The notes: generated from the letters alone by a model not told the origin. Positions 36,341-46,406 are shown, counted from the first letter of the stretch. The stretch: DNA of 64,000 nucleotides from JAUWKC01 sp035527845 (GCA_035527845.1 DATKZT010000024.1:1-64000), one strand, 5' to 3'. Numbers and translations are program-made.

Positions 36341-38257
36341 TCAAGCCTTTCCCGCCGCCATCGGTATCGATGGAAACAGCGATAGGTCCGTGTGCGGCAG
36401 AAACTTCGCCCTGACGAATTCATCCATGTACCTGGGATGGCTCATCAAATCAAAGTATGTCATACTCCTGGCGATTTCCTCGGCCGTCTCCAGCGCCTTT
36501 CGGCTCAGCAGCACCGTCTTGGCGCCGGCAATCGAAGTATTTCCCACAAACTGAATCTTTTCCAAAGGCACGTCAGGCAGCATCCCAATAGTGACCGCCT
36601 GTTTAGTGTTCAGGAAGTTGCCGAATCCGCCCGCCAGATAAACCGCGTCAAGGTCCTCCGGGCTGGTCTGCGTGGAATCCATCAGCACACGAATGGCTGC
36701 AAACACGCCGGCCTTGGAGCGAATCAGATTGTCTATGTCGGCCTGCGTAATCACTATCTCCTGATGCTCGTTGGCAGGGGGGACCAACTGATATTGCAGG
36801 CCCTCGTCGCCTTCGGTTAATCTGGCGTTTCCGTTTGTCCTGAACCGCCCGGTTCTGTCGATAATCCCGTTCACAAACAATTCAGCCAGCGTGTCCAGCA
36901 GTCCCGAGCCGCAAATGCCGGCAGGATGCCTATCGCCAATGGTTCGGAACTCGCAGGAACCATCCGGCCGAATCGCAAGCTTTTCAATTGCTCCCGCCCC
37001 TGCGCGCATACCATTCTTGACGCCACTGCCTTCGAACGCCGGGCCCGCGGAGCTTGACGCGCAGACCAGCCAGTCCCGATTGCCGAGGACGACCTCGCCG
37101 TTGGTCCCGATGTCGGCGAACAGCGATATTCGTTTCTTAGTGTTGAGCCTCGTCGCCAGCACGCCGGCGACTATGTCACTGCCCACGTATGCCGCCACGC
37201 TCGGCAGACAGTACAGCAGAGCGCGCTTGTTGATTTGAATGCCGGTCTCGGCCGCACGAATCGGAGGGACAAAGCTTGCCGATGCGATATAAGGCTCCCT
37301 GCGGATCTGCGTTGGGTCGAGATTCAAAAGAAAATGCACCATCGCGGTGTTGCCGGAGCATATTATCGTCGTGATGTCCTGCAGGTCGATTCTCTGCCTT
37401 TCGGCCAGGGTCACTATAAGATTATTCACGTCCTGTACGATGCGGTTTTGCATCTCGTCGAACGCATCGTTCTCCTCGGCATAGATGATTCGGCGGATGT
37501 AATCTTCGCCGAAGTTTATCTGACTGTTGTAGGTTGCTTCCGTATCGACGGTCGTTGCATTAGTCATGTCAACCAGATGTGCCACGACCGTGGTTGTGCC
37601 CAGATCCACGGCCACGGCAAAGTTCGTCTTGCATCGCCTGCCGGGCTCGACCTCTATGACTTCGGTGGTGCCGCCGCGCCGGCCTATCGTCACGGCGACT
37701 TCATAATTTGCCTGGCGCAGGATTTTCGAGAGTCTCTGGAGAATCCGAAACCCGGTCTGCATTATCGGCGCGTCAACCTGCTCACGTATCGCCAGGTATA
37801 GGCGCTCGTGGTCCGCCGTGTTATCATGCACGGTCGGAGGCGACATCTTCACACAGAGCTTGCGGACCAGCGGGTCGAACTCGAAGACGCCCATCGTCTC
37901 GCCGGCCAACTGGCTGAACCGGTGGGCGTCGCTTTCCACGAGTATCTGCCCGGCGCCCAGCGCATGCGACCTGGGAACCGTCACCGTAAGGTCCGACAGG
38001 ACCTTCGTCTGGCACGCTAAAACGATATTGTCCCGTATCTCACCGGGCGTAAGTAAAGTGGTCGGGCGGGTCTGAAATTCACCCTCGTTGATTACCACCT
38101 TGCACTTGCCGCAGTACCCGTCGCCCCCACAAATGCTCGTCAGGTACACGCCGACCTTGTGCGCCGCCTCCAGAAGAATCATCCCCACCGGAACTTCCAT
38201 TCGCAGACCGCTCGGCTCGAACCGAACCACGCACTTTTTCTTCTTCGCCTCTTCCAT
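36341..38257 (-). CDS. reductive activator of the corrinoid protein (RACo-like), 2Fe-2S + ASKHA ATPase
   Basis: 638 aa from ATG 38257; the GTG at 38278 would overlap acsC. The N-terminus is a plant-type ferredoxin domain (CGGDGYCGKC, then LACQT) for one 2Fe-2S cluster. The C-terminal two thirds is the DUF4445/RACo actin-like domain (AVAVDLGTTTVVAHLV, ICSGNTAMVHFLL, ADIGTNGEVVLG, GICGSGLLDTLAELF, YLAGGFGNFL). RACo uses ATP to reduce inactive Co(II) to Co(I) in CoFeSP. It directly follows acsC. Confidence 0.92.
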   Translation of the reverse strand: MEEAKKKKCVVRFEPSGLRMEVPVGMILLEAAHKVGVYLTSICGGDGYCGKCKVVINEGEFQTRPTTLLTPGEIRDNIVLACQTKVLSDLTVTVPRSHALGAGQILVESDAHRFSQLAGETMGVFEFDPLVRKLCVKMSPPTVHDNTADHERLYLAIREQVDAPIMQTGFRILQRLSKILRQANYEVAVTIGRRGGTTEVIEVEPGRRCKTNFAVAVDLGTTTVVAHLVDMTNATTVDTEATYNSQINFGEDYIRRIIYAEENDAFDEMQNRIVQDVNNLIVTLAERQRIDLQDITTIICSGNTAMVHFLLNLDPTQIRREPYIASASFVPPIRAAETGIQINKRALLYCLPSVAAYVGSDIVAGVLATRLNTKKRISLFADIGTNGEVVLGNRDWLVCASSSAGPAFEGSGVKNGMRAGAGAIEKLAIRPDGSCEFRTIGDRHPAGICGSGLLDTLAELFVNGIIDRTGRFRTNGNARLTEGDEGLQYQLVPPANEHQEIVITQADIDNLIRSKAGVFAAIRVLMDSTQTSPEDLDAVYLAGGFGNFLNTKQAVTIGMLPDVPLEKIQFVGNTSIAGAKTVLLSRKALETAEEIARSMTYFDLMSHPRYMDEFVRAKFLPHTDLSLFPSIPMAAGKA

Positions 38258-38268
38258 GCCCCAAGCAG

Positions 38269-39603
38269 CTATTGCCACACTTCCTGAAGATATTTCGGCA
38301 GCATCGCCGACTCCCTCGGCCCAACCATGACCTCCCAGCCCGTCGACTCCTCGAGCTTGCCGCTCATCACCGCCACGTAACCGGGAATTATAAGCTTGCG
38401 GTGTTTCACCAGGGCCTCCACGTTGTGCTTCGACATCGCCTCAGTCACCACCTTTTCGTTCAGCTTGTCACCCGAATAGGCCGTCAGCACGCTTGTACCC
38501 TCCGTATCCACCACAAGGATTCGACTCGCAATCCTGCTCGCCTCAACATCCGACTCCACCGTATAGTACGTCAGCGAAAAATTCGTCGTAAACATCAGCG
38601 GTGAATTCTCATCGGGCTCACCCACCGTGTAAATCTTCGGCTCCACCTGCACCGGCTTCTGCGGGTCGGTATAGACATTCATCACCACCGTCAGCATGGG
38701 CAGTATTACAGAAGGCTCGGTCGTGTCCATAACCACGATATTCGAGTACTTGCAGATCAGGCTCGCGGCGACTGCTTGTCTTTCGGGCTCGCCATCTTCC
38801 ACGAAGGAAAGCACGGGATAGCCCAAGGGCCTGAAAACCTTCTTGAGACCGAGGACCCGCATCCTCGTAAGATTGTACAGCCTGTCGCGCAGGCTCAGCC
38901 CATCGAGACTGAGCACAATGTCCTCAACTCCGGCACCGGCGATTTTCTCACTGAGGTCCGCCAGCGCCTCGATTGACTCGGCTTTGGCAATGAGCGGACA
39001 TTTATTATCTTTGGCGATCTTAACCATAGCCTCGGCCGTATCTGCAGAGGCCGCTCCGACAAGGGGCGTTGCATGGGTGGTCTTGCCGAGGGCGGCTTCC
39101 AGTGCGTCGGCCGAATCCGAACAGAGAATCAGGGCCAACGGGCTTGCCTCTTTCACCGCCGCCGCCGCCGCAGCAAAGGTATCGGCTGAGCCGCTGTCGT
39201 TGACAACCGCTATCGCCTTTACGCCAATCTTTATCCCCACCCGCTCGAACTGCAGCGCATTTATCGCCTCAATGCGCTTTTTCAGCTCCGGCCCGGCAAG
39301 CTTGTCTGAAACAGTAACCGCCAGCACAGTCGGGTTGTGAAACTTCTCCTCGTGGCGAAAGAGCACAGTTTCCTGACCGACCTGAACCTGGTTGTCGGCG
39401 CTGCCGAACTTCACGAGCTTCATCGGGGGGGCGGCCGCCGCCGCAAGCAGGTTCCTGGCCTCCTGGGAGACGTCGGGACAATCATCCAGCTTGGCACGCT
39501 TCTGTGCAAGCTGCATCGCAAAGGCCAGACAAGTCGGCATACCACACTTCTTGCAGTTCGTCTTGGGCAGCAGCTTGAAGATTTCCAATCCGGTTAGAGC
39601 CAT
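38269..39603 (-). CDS. acsC: corrinoid/iron-sulfur protein large subunit
   Basis: 444 aa; AAGGAAGG upstream. The N-terminal 4Fe-4S domain (TNCKKCGMPTC, with a later Cys in DDCPD) is followed by a TIM-barrel region and a C-terminal corrinoid domain (VLTAYSGDKLNE, LIIPGYVAVMSG). This is the gamma subunit carrying the methyl-cobalt. It pairs with AcsD, encoded three genes on. About 115 bases separate it from acsB. Confidence 0.94.
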   Translation of the reverse strand: MALTGLEIFKLLPKTNCKKCGMPTCLAFAMQLAQKRAKLDDCPDVSQEARNLLAAAAAPPMKLVKFGSADNQVQVGQETVLFRHEEKFHNPTVLAVTVSDKLAGPELKKRIEAINALQFERVGIKIGVKAIAVVNDSGSADTFAAAAAAVKEASPLALILCSDSADALEAALGKTTHATPLVGAASADTAEAMVKIAKDNKCPLIAKAESIEALADLSEKIAGAGVEDIVLSLDGLSLRDRLYNLTRMRVLGLKKVFRPLGYPVLSFVEDGEPERQAVAASLICKYSNIVVMDTTEPSVILPMLTVVMNVYTDPQKPVQVEPKIYTVGEPDENSPLMFTTNFSLTYYTVESDVEASRIASRILVVDTEGTSVLTAYSGDKLNEKVVTEAMSKHNVEALVKHRKLIIPGYVAVMSGKLEESTGWEVMVGPRESAMLPKYLQEVWQ

Positions 39604-39718
39604 GATATCCTTCCTTTTTTACCGTGACAAACTCTACTTTCGCCGCCGAAAAAAAACACGGTCCCCTGAGTATACGAAATACTTGCTCCCGGGGCTACCG
39701 ATTTCTTGTGAAGCTTCC

Positions 39719-41908
39719 TTAGAACATCGGTTCCAAAGCGGTCGCCGGGTGGCCCGCTTTGGTTATGAATTCGAGGACCTCTTCTTCCGTCACCGCCGTA
39801 CTCTCATCGGCTATCTTATCCAGAAACTCGCCGCCGTCGAGACCCAGCTCGTTCGCCCGACTAACCAGCAAATCCCCGATCTCCTCCTTCAGCATCTTCG
39901 GCATCCACACTATCCGACGAATCCCACCCTCCGCCGCGATAAATTTCCTCGAAGATATATAATGCTTCGAATGTCCGATGAAACCGGGCGTCTGCTGACC
40001 GCCCCCGACCGTGCCGGCCAGCGTCGAAAACTTCATCCCGCACGGCGTCATCTCCGCGAACTCGCGGTTGACGATCATTATCCCGCCCGTCGATGGCAGC
40101 ACCGCCGCGATACACTCGAAGCAGCCGCAGGACGTCATAGGGTCGGTAATCATACTGTATTGACTCATCCGCTCCACGTTGCCCCCGCTCGTCTTTTGAA
40201 CGAACGCGTTCACCTTGTCCCATTGGCCGACCTTTTCATCGACACACGTCCCTTTCGCAATCGGCTGATTCGCCCCCGCCGGGCTTATCTCGTACGCTGC
40301 GCGACAATCCAGCCAGCTATACGCACCGCACAACCCCGGCCGCTCGGGTGATATTACGCACAAATGATTCGGGGCAAAACTCTGGCACAGCGTGCACGAA
40401 TAAAACGTGTCAATATCTTCATCCGTCATCCCCGCCAGCCGCGCATCCCGCTCGGCATAAACCTTCGCCGCCTGCTCACGCAGCTTCTGAACGTCCGCCT
40501 CCTTGCTGAAAATCTTCACCTGTACCTTGTCGAGCACACTCGAATACTGCTCGTGATACATCGCGTGAAGTATCTTGCCGATGTGCTCCAGCCTGAAACC
40601 GGCCTTCATCGCGTCTTTGCTGATGCGCATCCAGATACTGTCACGCTGCCCCATGTGCCAGAGGCCCTGCGCCTCGTTCACAAACGTATGTATCTGCCTC
40701 TCAAGCACGGGCTCGAAATCCGCCTGCATCTTCCGGCCCGCCACTTCGACCACCACACCGAGCGGCATCTTGCCTCCCGCCTCAATCGAGTCGATATCCG
40801 GTCCCTTGACCTCTATTTTGCCGTCCTCGACGTCGCCGATATCGACCATCCGCAGCCACTCGAACGCCGCAGTCCTTTGCCCGCCGAACTCCACGTGCAT
40901 GTCGTCCTTGCGAATCCGCTCGCCCTCGAACGCCGGACTGTACGACACCGGAATCGGAACCTCCGAAATCTTTATCTTCAAACCGCGCACTTCAATCGCC
41001 TTCTCGATTATCTGCTCGTGCGGTATGTTCGAAACCACGTGCTCGTACGTGCACACACCGGTGGGAAGTATCTCCGGAATATCCGAATCCGCGATAACCG
41101 GAAATCCGTAATTGATCGCGCCTGCCGCCGTTGCGTACCACTCATCCGTCACCTCGCCCAGCGCCACCACGAACGCAAACACACGGTTCTTGTTGTAAAG
41201 CAGGTTCCGCGTGAAGTCACCCGCCTGGACGCCGCCGAAACTAAGCGCCGCCCGGCTGGCAAAACCCAGAGCGTAAATCGCCGCCGTTATCTCCCGTCCG
41301 AACGGAACCAGCCGGGTGTCCCAGCCCAGCTGAAGACCCCCCTCGATGAGCTGCTCGGCAAACGTCGTGCCGTTATAATGACCCGCCATGAATACGTAAA
41401 GACTCCGCTCCTGACACTTCCTCGCAATCTTAACCGCCGTCTCGACGTCCGGCGCAGAACCGACTATCGCCGCAAAACCCGGCGCAGAGCCGTCCACGAA
41501 CTGAATCCCGCGCTCACGCATTATCACGTCGTCCGCCGCGCCCAGCCAGATGCCGTCCACGGGATTCGGACCTACCAGATACTTGCACGCCTCGATTATC
41601 TCCTCCGCAAAAAGCGTCGCCATACCCGCATCCAGCGTCGGACCGAGATAAGGCAGCCACAGCTCCTCATCCACAAGCGCCGGCAGCAAAGGCCTGATTT
41701 CCTCGGCCATCACCGCCTCGAAATCCGCCAGAGTCTCCACCGCCCGGCCCGTCATCGAATAAATGATCGGTATGTAATAACCCGTGTTCGGAAACTCGAC
41801 CCTGCAGTCTCGCCCTTTCTGCTCAATCGCCTTGTTCAGAATACTCTCCGCCTGATCGACTATCTTGTGTGCACCGCTTATCGCGCTCGCAGCAATCACT
41901 CTTGACAT
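39719..41908 (-). CDS. acsB: acetyl-CoA synthase (bacterial type)
   Basis: 729 aa, the length of characterised acetogen AcsB, including the N-terminal domain that archaeal CdhC lacks. AGGAGG eight bases upstream. A-cluster ligands are visible: the 4Fe-4S Cys set in CTLCQ, HLCVI, GLCGAY and WLDCRA, and the Ni-binding Cys-Gly-Cys in SCGCFECI. It joins the methyl group from CoFeSP, CO from CODH and CoA to acetyl-CoA. Directly after cooS, allowing a CODH/ACS complex with the CO tunnel. Confidence 0.95.
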   Translation of the reverse strand: MSRVIAASAISGAHKIVDQAESILNKAIEQKGRDCRVEFPNTGYYIPIIYSMTGRAVETLADFEAVMAEEIRPLLPALVDEELWLPYLGPTLDAGMATLFAEEIIEACKYLVGPNPVDGIWLGAADDVIMRERGIQFVDGSAPGFAAIVGSAPDVETAVKIARKCQERSLYVFMAGHYNGTTFAEQLIEGGLQLGWDTRLVPFGREITAAIYALGFASRAALSFGGVQAGDFTRNLLYNKNRVFAFVVALGEVTDEWYATAAGAINYGFPVIADSDIPEILPTGVCTYEHVVSNIPHEQIIEKAIEVRGLKIKISEVPIPVSYSPAFEGERIRKDDMHVEFGGQRTAAFEWLRMVDIGDVEDGKIEVKGPDIDSIEAGGKMPLGVVVEVAGRKMQADFEPVLERQIHTFVNEAQGLWHMGQRDSIWMRISKDAMKAGFRLEHIGKILHAMYHEQYSSVLDKVQVKIFSKEADVQKLREQAAKVYAERDARLAGMTDEDIDTFYSCTLCQSFAPNHLCVISPERPGLCGAYSWLDCRAAYEISPAGANQPIAKGTCVDEKVGQWDKVNAFVQKTSGGNVERMSQYSMITDPMTSCGCFECIAAVLPSTGGIMIVNREFAEMTPCGMKFSTLAGTVGGGQQTPGFIGHSKHYISSRKFIAAEGGIRRIVWMPKMLKEEIGDLLVSRANELGLDGGEFLDKIADESTAVTEEEVLEFITKAGHPATALEPMF

Positions 41909-41944
41909 TCGCTTGGCCTCCTACTTCCGGGGCTCCACTCGCCC

Positions 41945-43885
41945 TTAAACAGTTAACGCCCGACGCTCTTCCATATCGTAGAGCTTTCGTTCCTTTTTCT
42001 CGTTTATTCCCAGAGCATCTCGCTTCTTTTCGATGTGCTCTATCATCAGCTTCGCCGCCTTGGCCGGGTCCGTCGCCGTCGCCCAGTGACCGCCGAAGTC
42101 CTTCTCTATCCCCTCGAGCAGATACTTCTTCACATTCTCGCTGCCCACGTAAGGGAAAAGTTCCTTGCCGAAAACCACCAGCACCCCGCTCGCAACAAAA
42201 TACTGACCGATGGCAAACGCCTTCTCGGTAATCGACTCCAGGCACGCACCCGCAACCGGCAAATCGCTCAGGTCCTCGCCCAGCCCGCCTTCGGCGACAA
42301 TCGCCGAGCACGCTACCAGCAGCCGGCTGTTATCCACACAACTGCCGCACGCCAGTATCGGCGGTATCCCCACCGTCTCGCATACCTCACGCAGACCGGG
42401 ACCCGCCAGCTCCAGCGCCTCCTTCGGATTCAGCATCGCCTGCTTGCCGCACGCAATCGTCGCGCAGCCCGTTGTCACCACCAGTACGTCCCTCTTGATC
42501 AATTCCTTCGCAAGATTCGTATGGGTATAATCCAGCTCGACCTTCGGATTCGTACAGCCGACTATCGCACCGATGCCGCGTATCCTGCCGTTGATTATGT
42601 TATCATTCAGCGGCCGATAGCTCGCACGAAACTTGCCGCCCAGCATATAGTTGATCGCCTCGTGACTGAAACCTACCACCGCACCCTCCTTCTGAGAAGG
42701 TATGTGCACCTCGCCCCGATTTTTGTAATTGTCAATCGCCCTCGATACCAGCTCCTTCGCCGTCTTCAGCGCCGTATGCTCATCCATCGGCACGTGCTCC
42801 ACCCCCGGCATCTTCGCCTTATCCGCCGTCGTCACCAGCTTCGTATGGAAACATGACGCAACCTGGCTCAGCCCCTGCATCACGCACTGAACGTCCACCG
42901 CCATCATGTCCACCGCGCCAGTCCCTATCGCCAATTCCTGACACAGGAAGTTGCCAGCGATCGGCACCCCGTGACGAACCAGCAGCTCGTTGGCCGTGCA
43001 GCAGATGCCCGCAACGTTGATTCCCTTGGTGCCGGCCTTCTTCGCCTTGGCCACCAGCTCATTATCCTGGGCCGCCGCAACTATCATCTCCGACAAAATC
43101 GGCTCGTGCCCGTGCACTACTATATTCACCTCATCTTTCTTCAGCACGCCGAGATTAATCTCGCCCCGTCCCGGAAAAGGCGTGCCGAAAAGAACATCCT
43201 GAAGCTCCGTCGCTATCATCGAACCGCCCCAGCCATCGGCCAAAGCCGTCCTGCTCGCGTGCATAATGATGTCCTTGTAGTCCTGGTCCACACCCATCGT
43301 GCTCCGGTGCAGCGCCTCCACCACCTCCCGGTCAACCGCCCGCGGCGTCACGCCATGTTTCTTCCAGATCGCCTGCCGAGGCCCGGGCGCACGACGAACC
43401 ATAAGCTGCGTTCCCGTCGCCTTGCCGAACTCGCCAAGCACTATCTGCCCGACCTCCGCCGCAATCTCGTTCACCGAACGGTCTTTCGTCGCCACCCCAA
43501 GCTCCGCCGCCAGCTTATACAGCTTGCCCGTATCTTTGAACTTGTAGTCCGGCGCCTCACCTTTGGCTGTCGCAAGAAACACCTCCGCCACACCTCGCCC
43601 GTGGTCGCTGTGCGCGCTGGTGCCCGCGGCCACCGCCCTGAGAAAATTGCGAGCGACAATCGTATCCGCGTTCGCCCCGCACACCCCGACTTGAGGCCCT
43701 TCCCCGAACGGGTCAACCCGACACGGGCCCATCGTGCATATCCTGCAGCAAATCCCCAGCCTGCCGAAACCGCACTGCGGCTGCTGCGCATCCAGCCGGT
43801 CCCACGCCGTCTCAACGCCCGCTTGCGCCATGTGATCTATCATTTCCTGCGCCGCCTTATCACTACTACGCTTTTTTGTATCCAT
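41945..43885 (-). CDS. cooS/acsA: Ni-containing CO dehydrogenase catalytic subunit
   Basis: 646 aa with GAGGA upstream. The N-terminal Cys cluster CGFGRLGICCRICTMGPCR holds the ligands for the D and B 4Fe-4S clusters. C-cluster ligands are in ICCTANELL, IVGCTNPKVE, TTGCATIACGK and LACGSCVDN. It interconverts CO and CO2. The position immediately before acsB indicates the CODH/ACS bifunctional form. Nickel insertion would use the CooC in the same operon. Confidence 0.95.
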   Translation of the reverse strand: MDTKKRSSDKAAQEMIDHMAQAGVETAWDRLDAQQPQCGFGRLGICCRICTMGPCRVDPFGEGPQVGVCGANADTIVARNFLRAVAAGTSAHSDHGRGVAEVFLATAKGEAPDYKFKDTGKLYKLAAELGVATKDRSVNEIAAEVGQIVLGEFGKATGTQLMVRRAPGPRQAIWKKHGVTPRAVDREVVEALHRSTMGVDQDYKDIIMHASRTALADGWGGSMIATELQDVLFGTPFPGRGEINLGVLKKDEVNIVVHGHEPILSEMIVAAAQDNELVAKAKKAGTKGINVAGICCTANELLVRHGVPIAGNFLCQELAIGTGAVDMMAVDVQCVMQGLSQVASCFHTKLVTTADKAKMPGVEHVPMDEHTALKTAKELVSRAIDNYKNRGEVHIPSQKEGAVVGFSHEAINYMLGGKFRASYRPLNDNIINGRIRGIGAIVGCTNPKVELDYTHTNLAKELIKRDVLVVTTGCATIACGKQAMLNPKEALELAGPGLREVCETVGIPPILACGSCVDNSRLLVACSAIVAEGGLGEDLSDLPVAGACLESITEKAFAIGQYFVASGVLVVFGKELFPYVGSENVKKYLLEGIEKDFGGHWATATDPAKAAKLMIEHIEKKRDALGINEKKERKLYDMEERRALTV

Positions 43886-43914
43886 AATAAGTCCTCAACT
43901 TGCCCTCTTATAAA

Positions 43915-45282
43915 TTACGCATCGGAATCATCGGTAAGTGTAAGTGCCTTGCTTTCACCTATACTTTCGACCACAATGCTTGACTTCGCCGCGCAAAGCA
44001 GGGCCTCCCCGAACTTCCTCCGCGGCGAGTTGAATCTTGCCAGAAATTCTTCCCTTGCTTCATTATCGAGCACCGCGCTGTAAAGCTGGCAGGCAAATTG
44101 CGAGCCGTACTTCTTCGCAATAAGCTGGGCCCCCACGATTCGGTCCTCGGCGTCCGTCAGAATCTTCGCCGCCTCGAACAAACCGCCCGTGCCGCCGCTG
44201 CGCACCGCCTCGCCGGCGCTCAGGTCGTGAACTGCAACCTCCAGCCCCACATCCTTTGCCGTCGTCGTGCTGTGACCCACGCTGAAAATCTCATAACCCA
44301 GAATATGGTCCGCCTGTGCACGCACGAACCCATCCGTCTGCAGCTCCGCTCCCGCCGCATTCGCACCCGCTATCTTGCCCGCCGCAGCCCCCGTGCTGCC
44401 CACAGGCGAATACACAAACTTGCCCGTATCAAGGTCCGGACTCTCCGCACAGTCCCCGGCCGCATAAATCCCTTTCACCGAAGTCTCAAGCGAATTATCA
44501 ACCTTGATAGCACCCGTCGAACCAAGCTCAATGCCGCACTTCTCGGCAAGCCGCACGTTCGGCTTCACACCAGTTCCCATCACCACCAGACCGGTCGCTA
44601 TTCTCTTGCCCTTGTGCACGACATATTCGACCCGCTCCTTGCCGCCGATTTCCGAAATCGCTTCGCCCGTCAGCATCTTCAATCCCTGCTGCTCGAACTT
44701 CGCGCTGAGAAATTCCGAAAGCTCCGGTTCCAGAAGCCGCCGCAGTATCCTCGAACGCACGTTGAAGTAAACCTCCAGCGCCTTCTGCATCAGCGCCTCG
44801 GCTATCTCCAACGCGATAAAACCCGCGCCTATCACCACCGCGCAGCTCGCACTCCTGGCAGCCTCCACAATCTCTGCCGCCCCCTCGTACGTCGTGAATG
44901 TACATACTCCCTTTTTGTCCGCACCTGCAATCTTCGGTATCAGCGGGTGACCTCCCGTCGCAATTACCACCGCGTCATACGCCAGCTTCTCCTGCTTTTG
45001 CCCCGATGTAATCGAAACGGTCCTGCCCGCCGTGTTGATGTCCGTCGCCTCCGCAGGACAGATTGCGTTGATGTTGTACCGGCCCCGTATCTTCTCACTG
45101 AAAATGCTCGCTCCTTCAGGTCCGGTTACATGACCCGCAATCAACGCCGGGATCCCGGGCCGACGGTAAGAAAGCCGGTCACTGCTCACAACCGTCACTT
45201 CAGCTTCAGAATCCTGCCCGGCCGCAGCTATCGCCGCCATCATCCCCGCCGCGCTGCTGCCGATAATTACTACCTTTCGCAC
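43915..45282 (-). CDS. FAD-dependent NAD(P)H oxidoreductase of the CODH operon
   Basis: 455 aa from a GTG with AAGGG upstream. Two Rossmann motifs: FAD at VVIIGSSAAGMMAA and NAD(P) at CAVVIGAGFIALEIAEAL; GIYAAGDCAE is the second FAD site. It is a pyridine-nucleotide-disulfide-oxidoreductase relative. The redox Cys of NADH oxidase/CoA-disulfide reductases is absent: LSYRRPGIPALIAG replaces the usual Cys-Gly-Leu-Pro. Similar genes accompany CODH in several anaerobes and may move electrons between ferredoxin and NAD(P)H. Between the ferredoxin and cooS. Confidence 0.85.
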   Translation of the reverse strand: MRKVVIIGSSAAGMMAAIAAAGQDSEAEVTVVSSDRLSYRRPGIPALIAGHVTGPEGASIFSEKIRGRYNINAICPAEATDINTAGRTVSITSGQKQEKLAYDAVVIATGGHPLIPKIAGADKKGVCTFTTYEGAAEIVEAARSASCAVVIGAGFIALEIAEALMQKALEVYFNVRSRILRRLLEPELSEFLSAKFEQQGLKMLTGEAISEIGGKERVEYVVHKGKRIATGLVVMGTGVKPNVRLAEKCGIELGSTGAIKVDNSLETSVKGIYAAGDCAESPDLDTGKFVYSPVGSTGAAAGKIAGANAAGAELQTDGFVRAQADHILGYEIFSVGHSTTTAKDVGLEVAVHDLSAGEAVRSGGTGGLFEAAKILTDAEDRIVGAQLIAKKYGSQFACQLYSAVLDNEAREEFLARFNSPRRKFGEALLCAAKSSIVVESIGESKALTLTDDSDA

Positions 45283-45295
45283 CCGTTGCCCTTCC

Positions 45296-45817
45296 CTATT
45301 CCTTCCTCGTCCCCGCTTCTTTCGCCAGCTTCTTCGAGGCCTGCTTGCGCTTCGACCTCGTCTCCTCCTTCAGCGACACCAGCTTCAACGCACCCGTCAT
45401 ACATGCCTCGACACACGCCGGCAGTTGGCCCTTCTCAAGCCGCTCGTAGCACATGTCGCACTTTATCGCCGCCCGCCCCCCAGCACCTATCTGCAGCACG
45501 CCGAAGGGGCAGATCAGCATACACAGCTTGCATCCGATGCAAAGCTCGCCGTCCACCACCACCGGCCCCTGCTCGCCTTTTCGCTGCAGAGCGCCCGTCG
45601 GACATATCTCGATACACGGCGCGGCCTCGCAGTGTCGGCACTGAATGGGAACGCCAAGCTCCCCGGCCGCCTCTACCGTCACCATAGGCTGGGGCCTCGG
45701 CGACTCCTCCGCCGCATCCTCCAGACTCTTTGATTTCGAATGCACCAGCGCACACGCTATTTCACAGCTCTTGCACGCCAGGCACCGCTCAATATTTACC
45801 GCTATCGTCTTGTCCAT
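45296..45817 (-). CDS. CooF-like polyferredoxin (four 4Fe-4S clusters)
   Basis: 173 aa from ATG 45817, chosen for GGAG upstream; a longer frame to 45928 lacks support. Four Cys groups: CLACKSCEIAC, CRHCEAAPCIEIC, CIGCKLCMLIC, and CDMCYE with CVEAC. This is the HycB/CooF/DmsB pattern of four cubane clusters. A Lys/Arg-rich tail ends the protein. It should carry electrons between CODH and the FAD oxidoreductase. First gene of the nine-gene operon. Confidence 0.9.
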   Translation of the reverse strand: MDKTIAVNIERCLACKSCEIACALVHSKSKSLEDAAEESPRPQPMVTVEAAGELGVPIQCRHCEAAPCIEICPTGALQRKGEQGPVVVDGELCIGCKLCMLICPFGVLQIGAGGRAAIKCDMCYERLEKGQLPACVEACMTGALKLVSLKEETRSKRKQASKKLAKEAGTRKE

Positions 45818-46051
45818 ATCTTTGCTCCGGCACCTGTCGGGAGACCCTGCTGACCGGATTTCGCGGCGGCGGTCTCCTGTTCGTATCATGCCGCCGCCGG
45901 CAGGGCAAAGCGCTCGGCAACAGCACACCTATAATCTGTCCGAATGTGTCCCCCCGGATAAATTCCGGAACCACCCGGCAATAATTCGACCGCAGCAGCC
46001 CTTTTCGACGCGTCGCTTTTTGTTGCACGCCCACCATGGAGGCCCACTTTT

Positions 46052-46057
46052 ATTATA
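46052..46057 (-). promoter_or_regulatory. possible -10 box of the CODH/ACS operon
   Basis: On the minus strand a perfect TATAAT within GTATAATAA, 235 bases before the ferredoxin start, in an AT-rich island. No good -35 at 17 bases. It would give a long leader. Confidence 0.3.
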
Positions 46058-46377
46058 CGTTATTTACAGCAGAACGTTCCGAAGCTGCCGAAAGGGCGAT
46101 TGTGCGCGGTTTGAACGATTCTGTCAACTACTTTAACCTCAAAGCTGCCATCTTGGTGCGCTCTGGAGCTTTGCACCGCGGGAAATGGCCTTCGCTTGGG
46201 TCCTGATTCCACTTTTTTTGTCCCCCTAGGGCGAAATGATTTGTTTATCTGCATGCTCTTGGCATAATAATAGCGCAGGCAGAGCCGCGAGGACATAAAA
46301 AACGCCGGCAATTACCGCCTTGAAAGGGCGAACGAATGAATCATTGGATTTTCAGGCCGTGCCACTCCGGAAGATTC

Positions 46378-46406
46378 TTGACTTAGCAGCAAAGATGCCC
46401 TATTAG
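46378..46406 (+). promoter_or_regulatory. sigma70-type promoter of the Cus-like operon
   Basis: TTGACT at 46378-46383, 17-base spacer, TATTAG at 46401-46406, 56 bases before the adaptor start at 46462. Confidence 0.5.

Noticed and set aside
40364..41905. 513-codon + strand open frame
   Set aside because: Lies opposite acsB, whose metal ligands are intact; Arg-rich shadow.
44098..45687. 529-codon + strand open frame
   Set aside because: Opposite the FAD oxidoreductase and the ferredoxin; Arg/His-rich, no motif.
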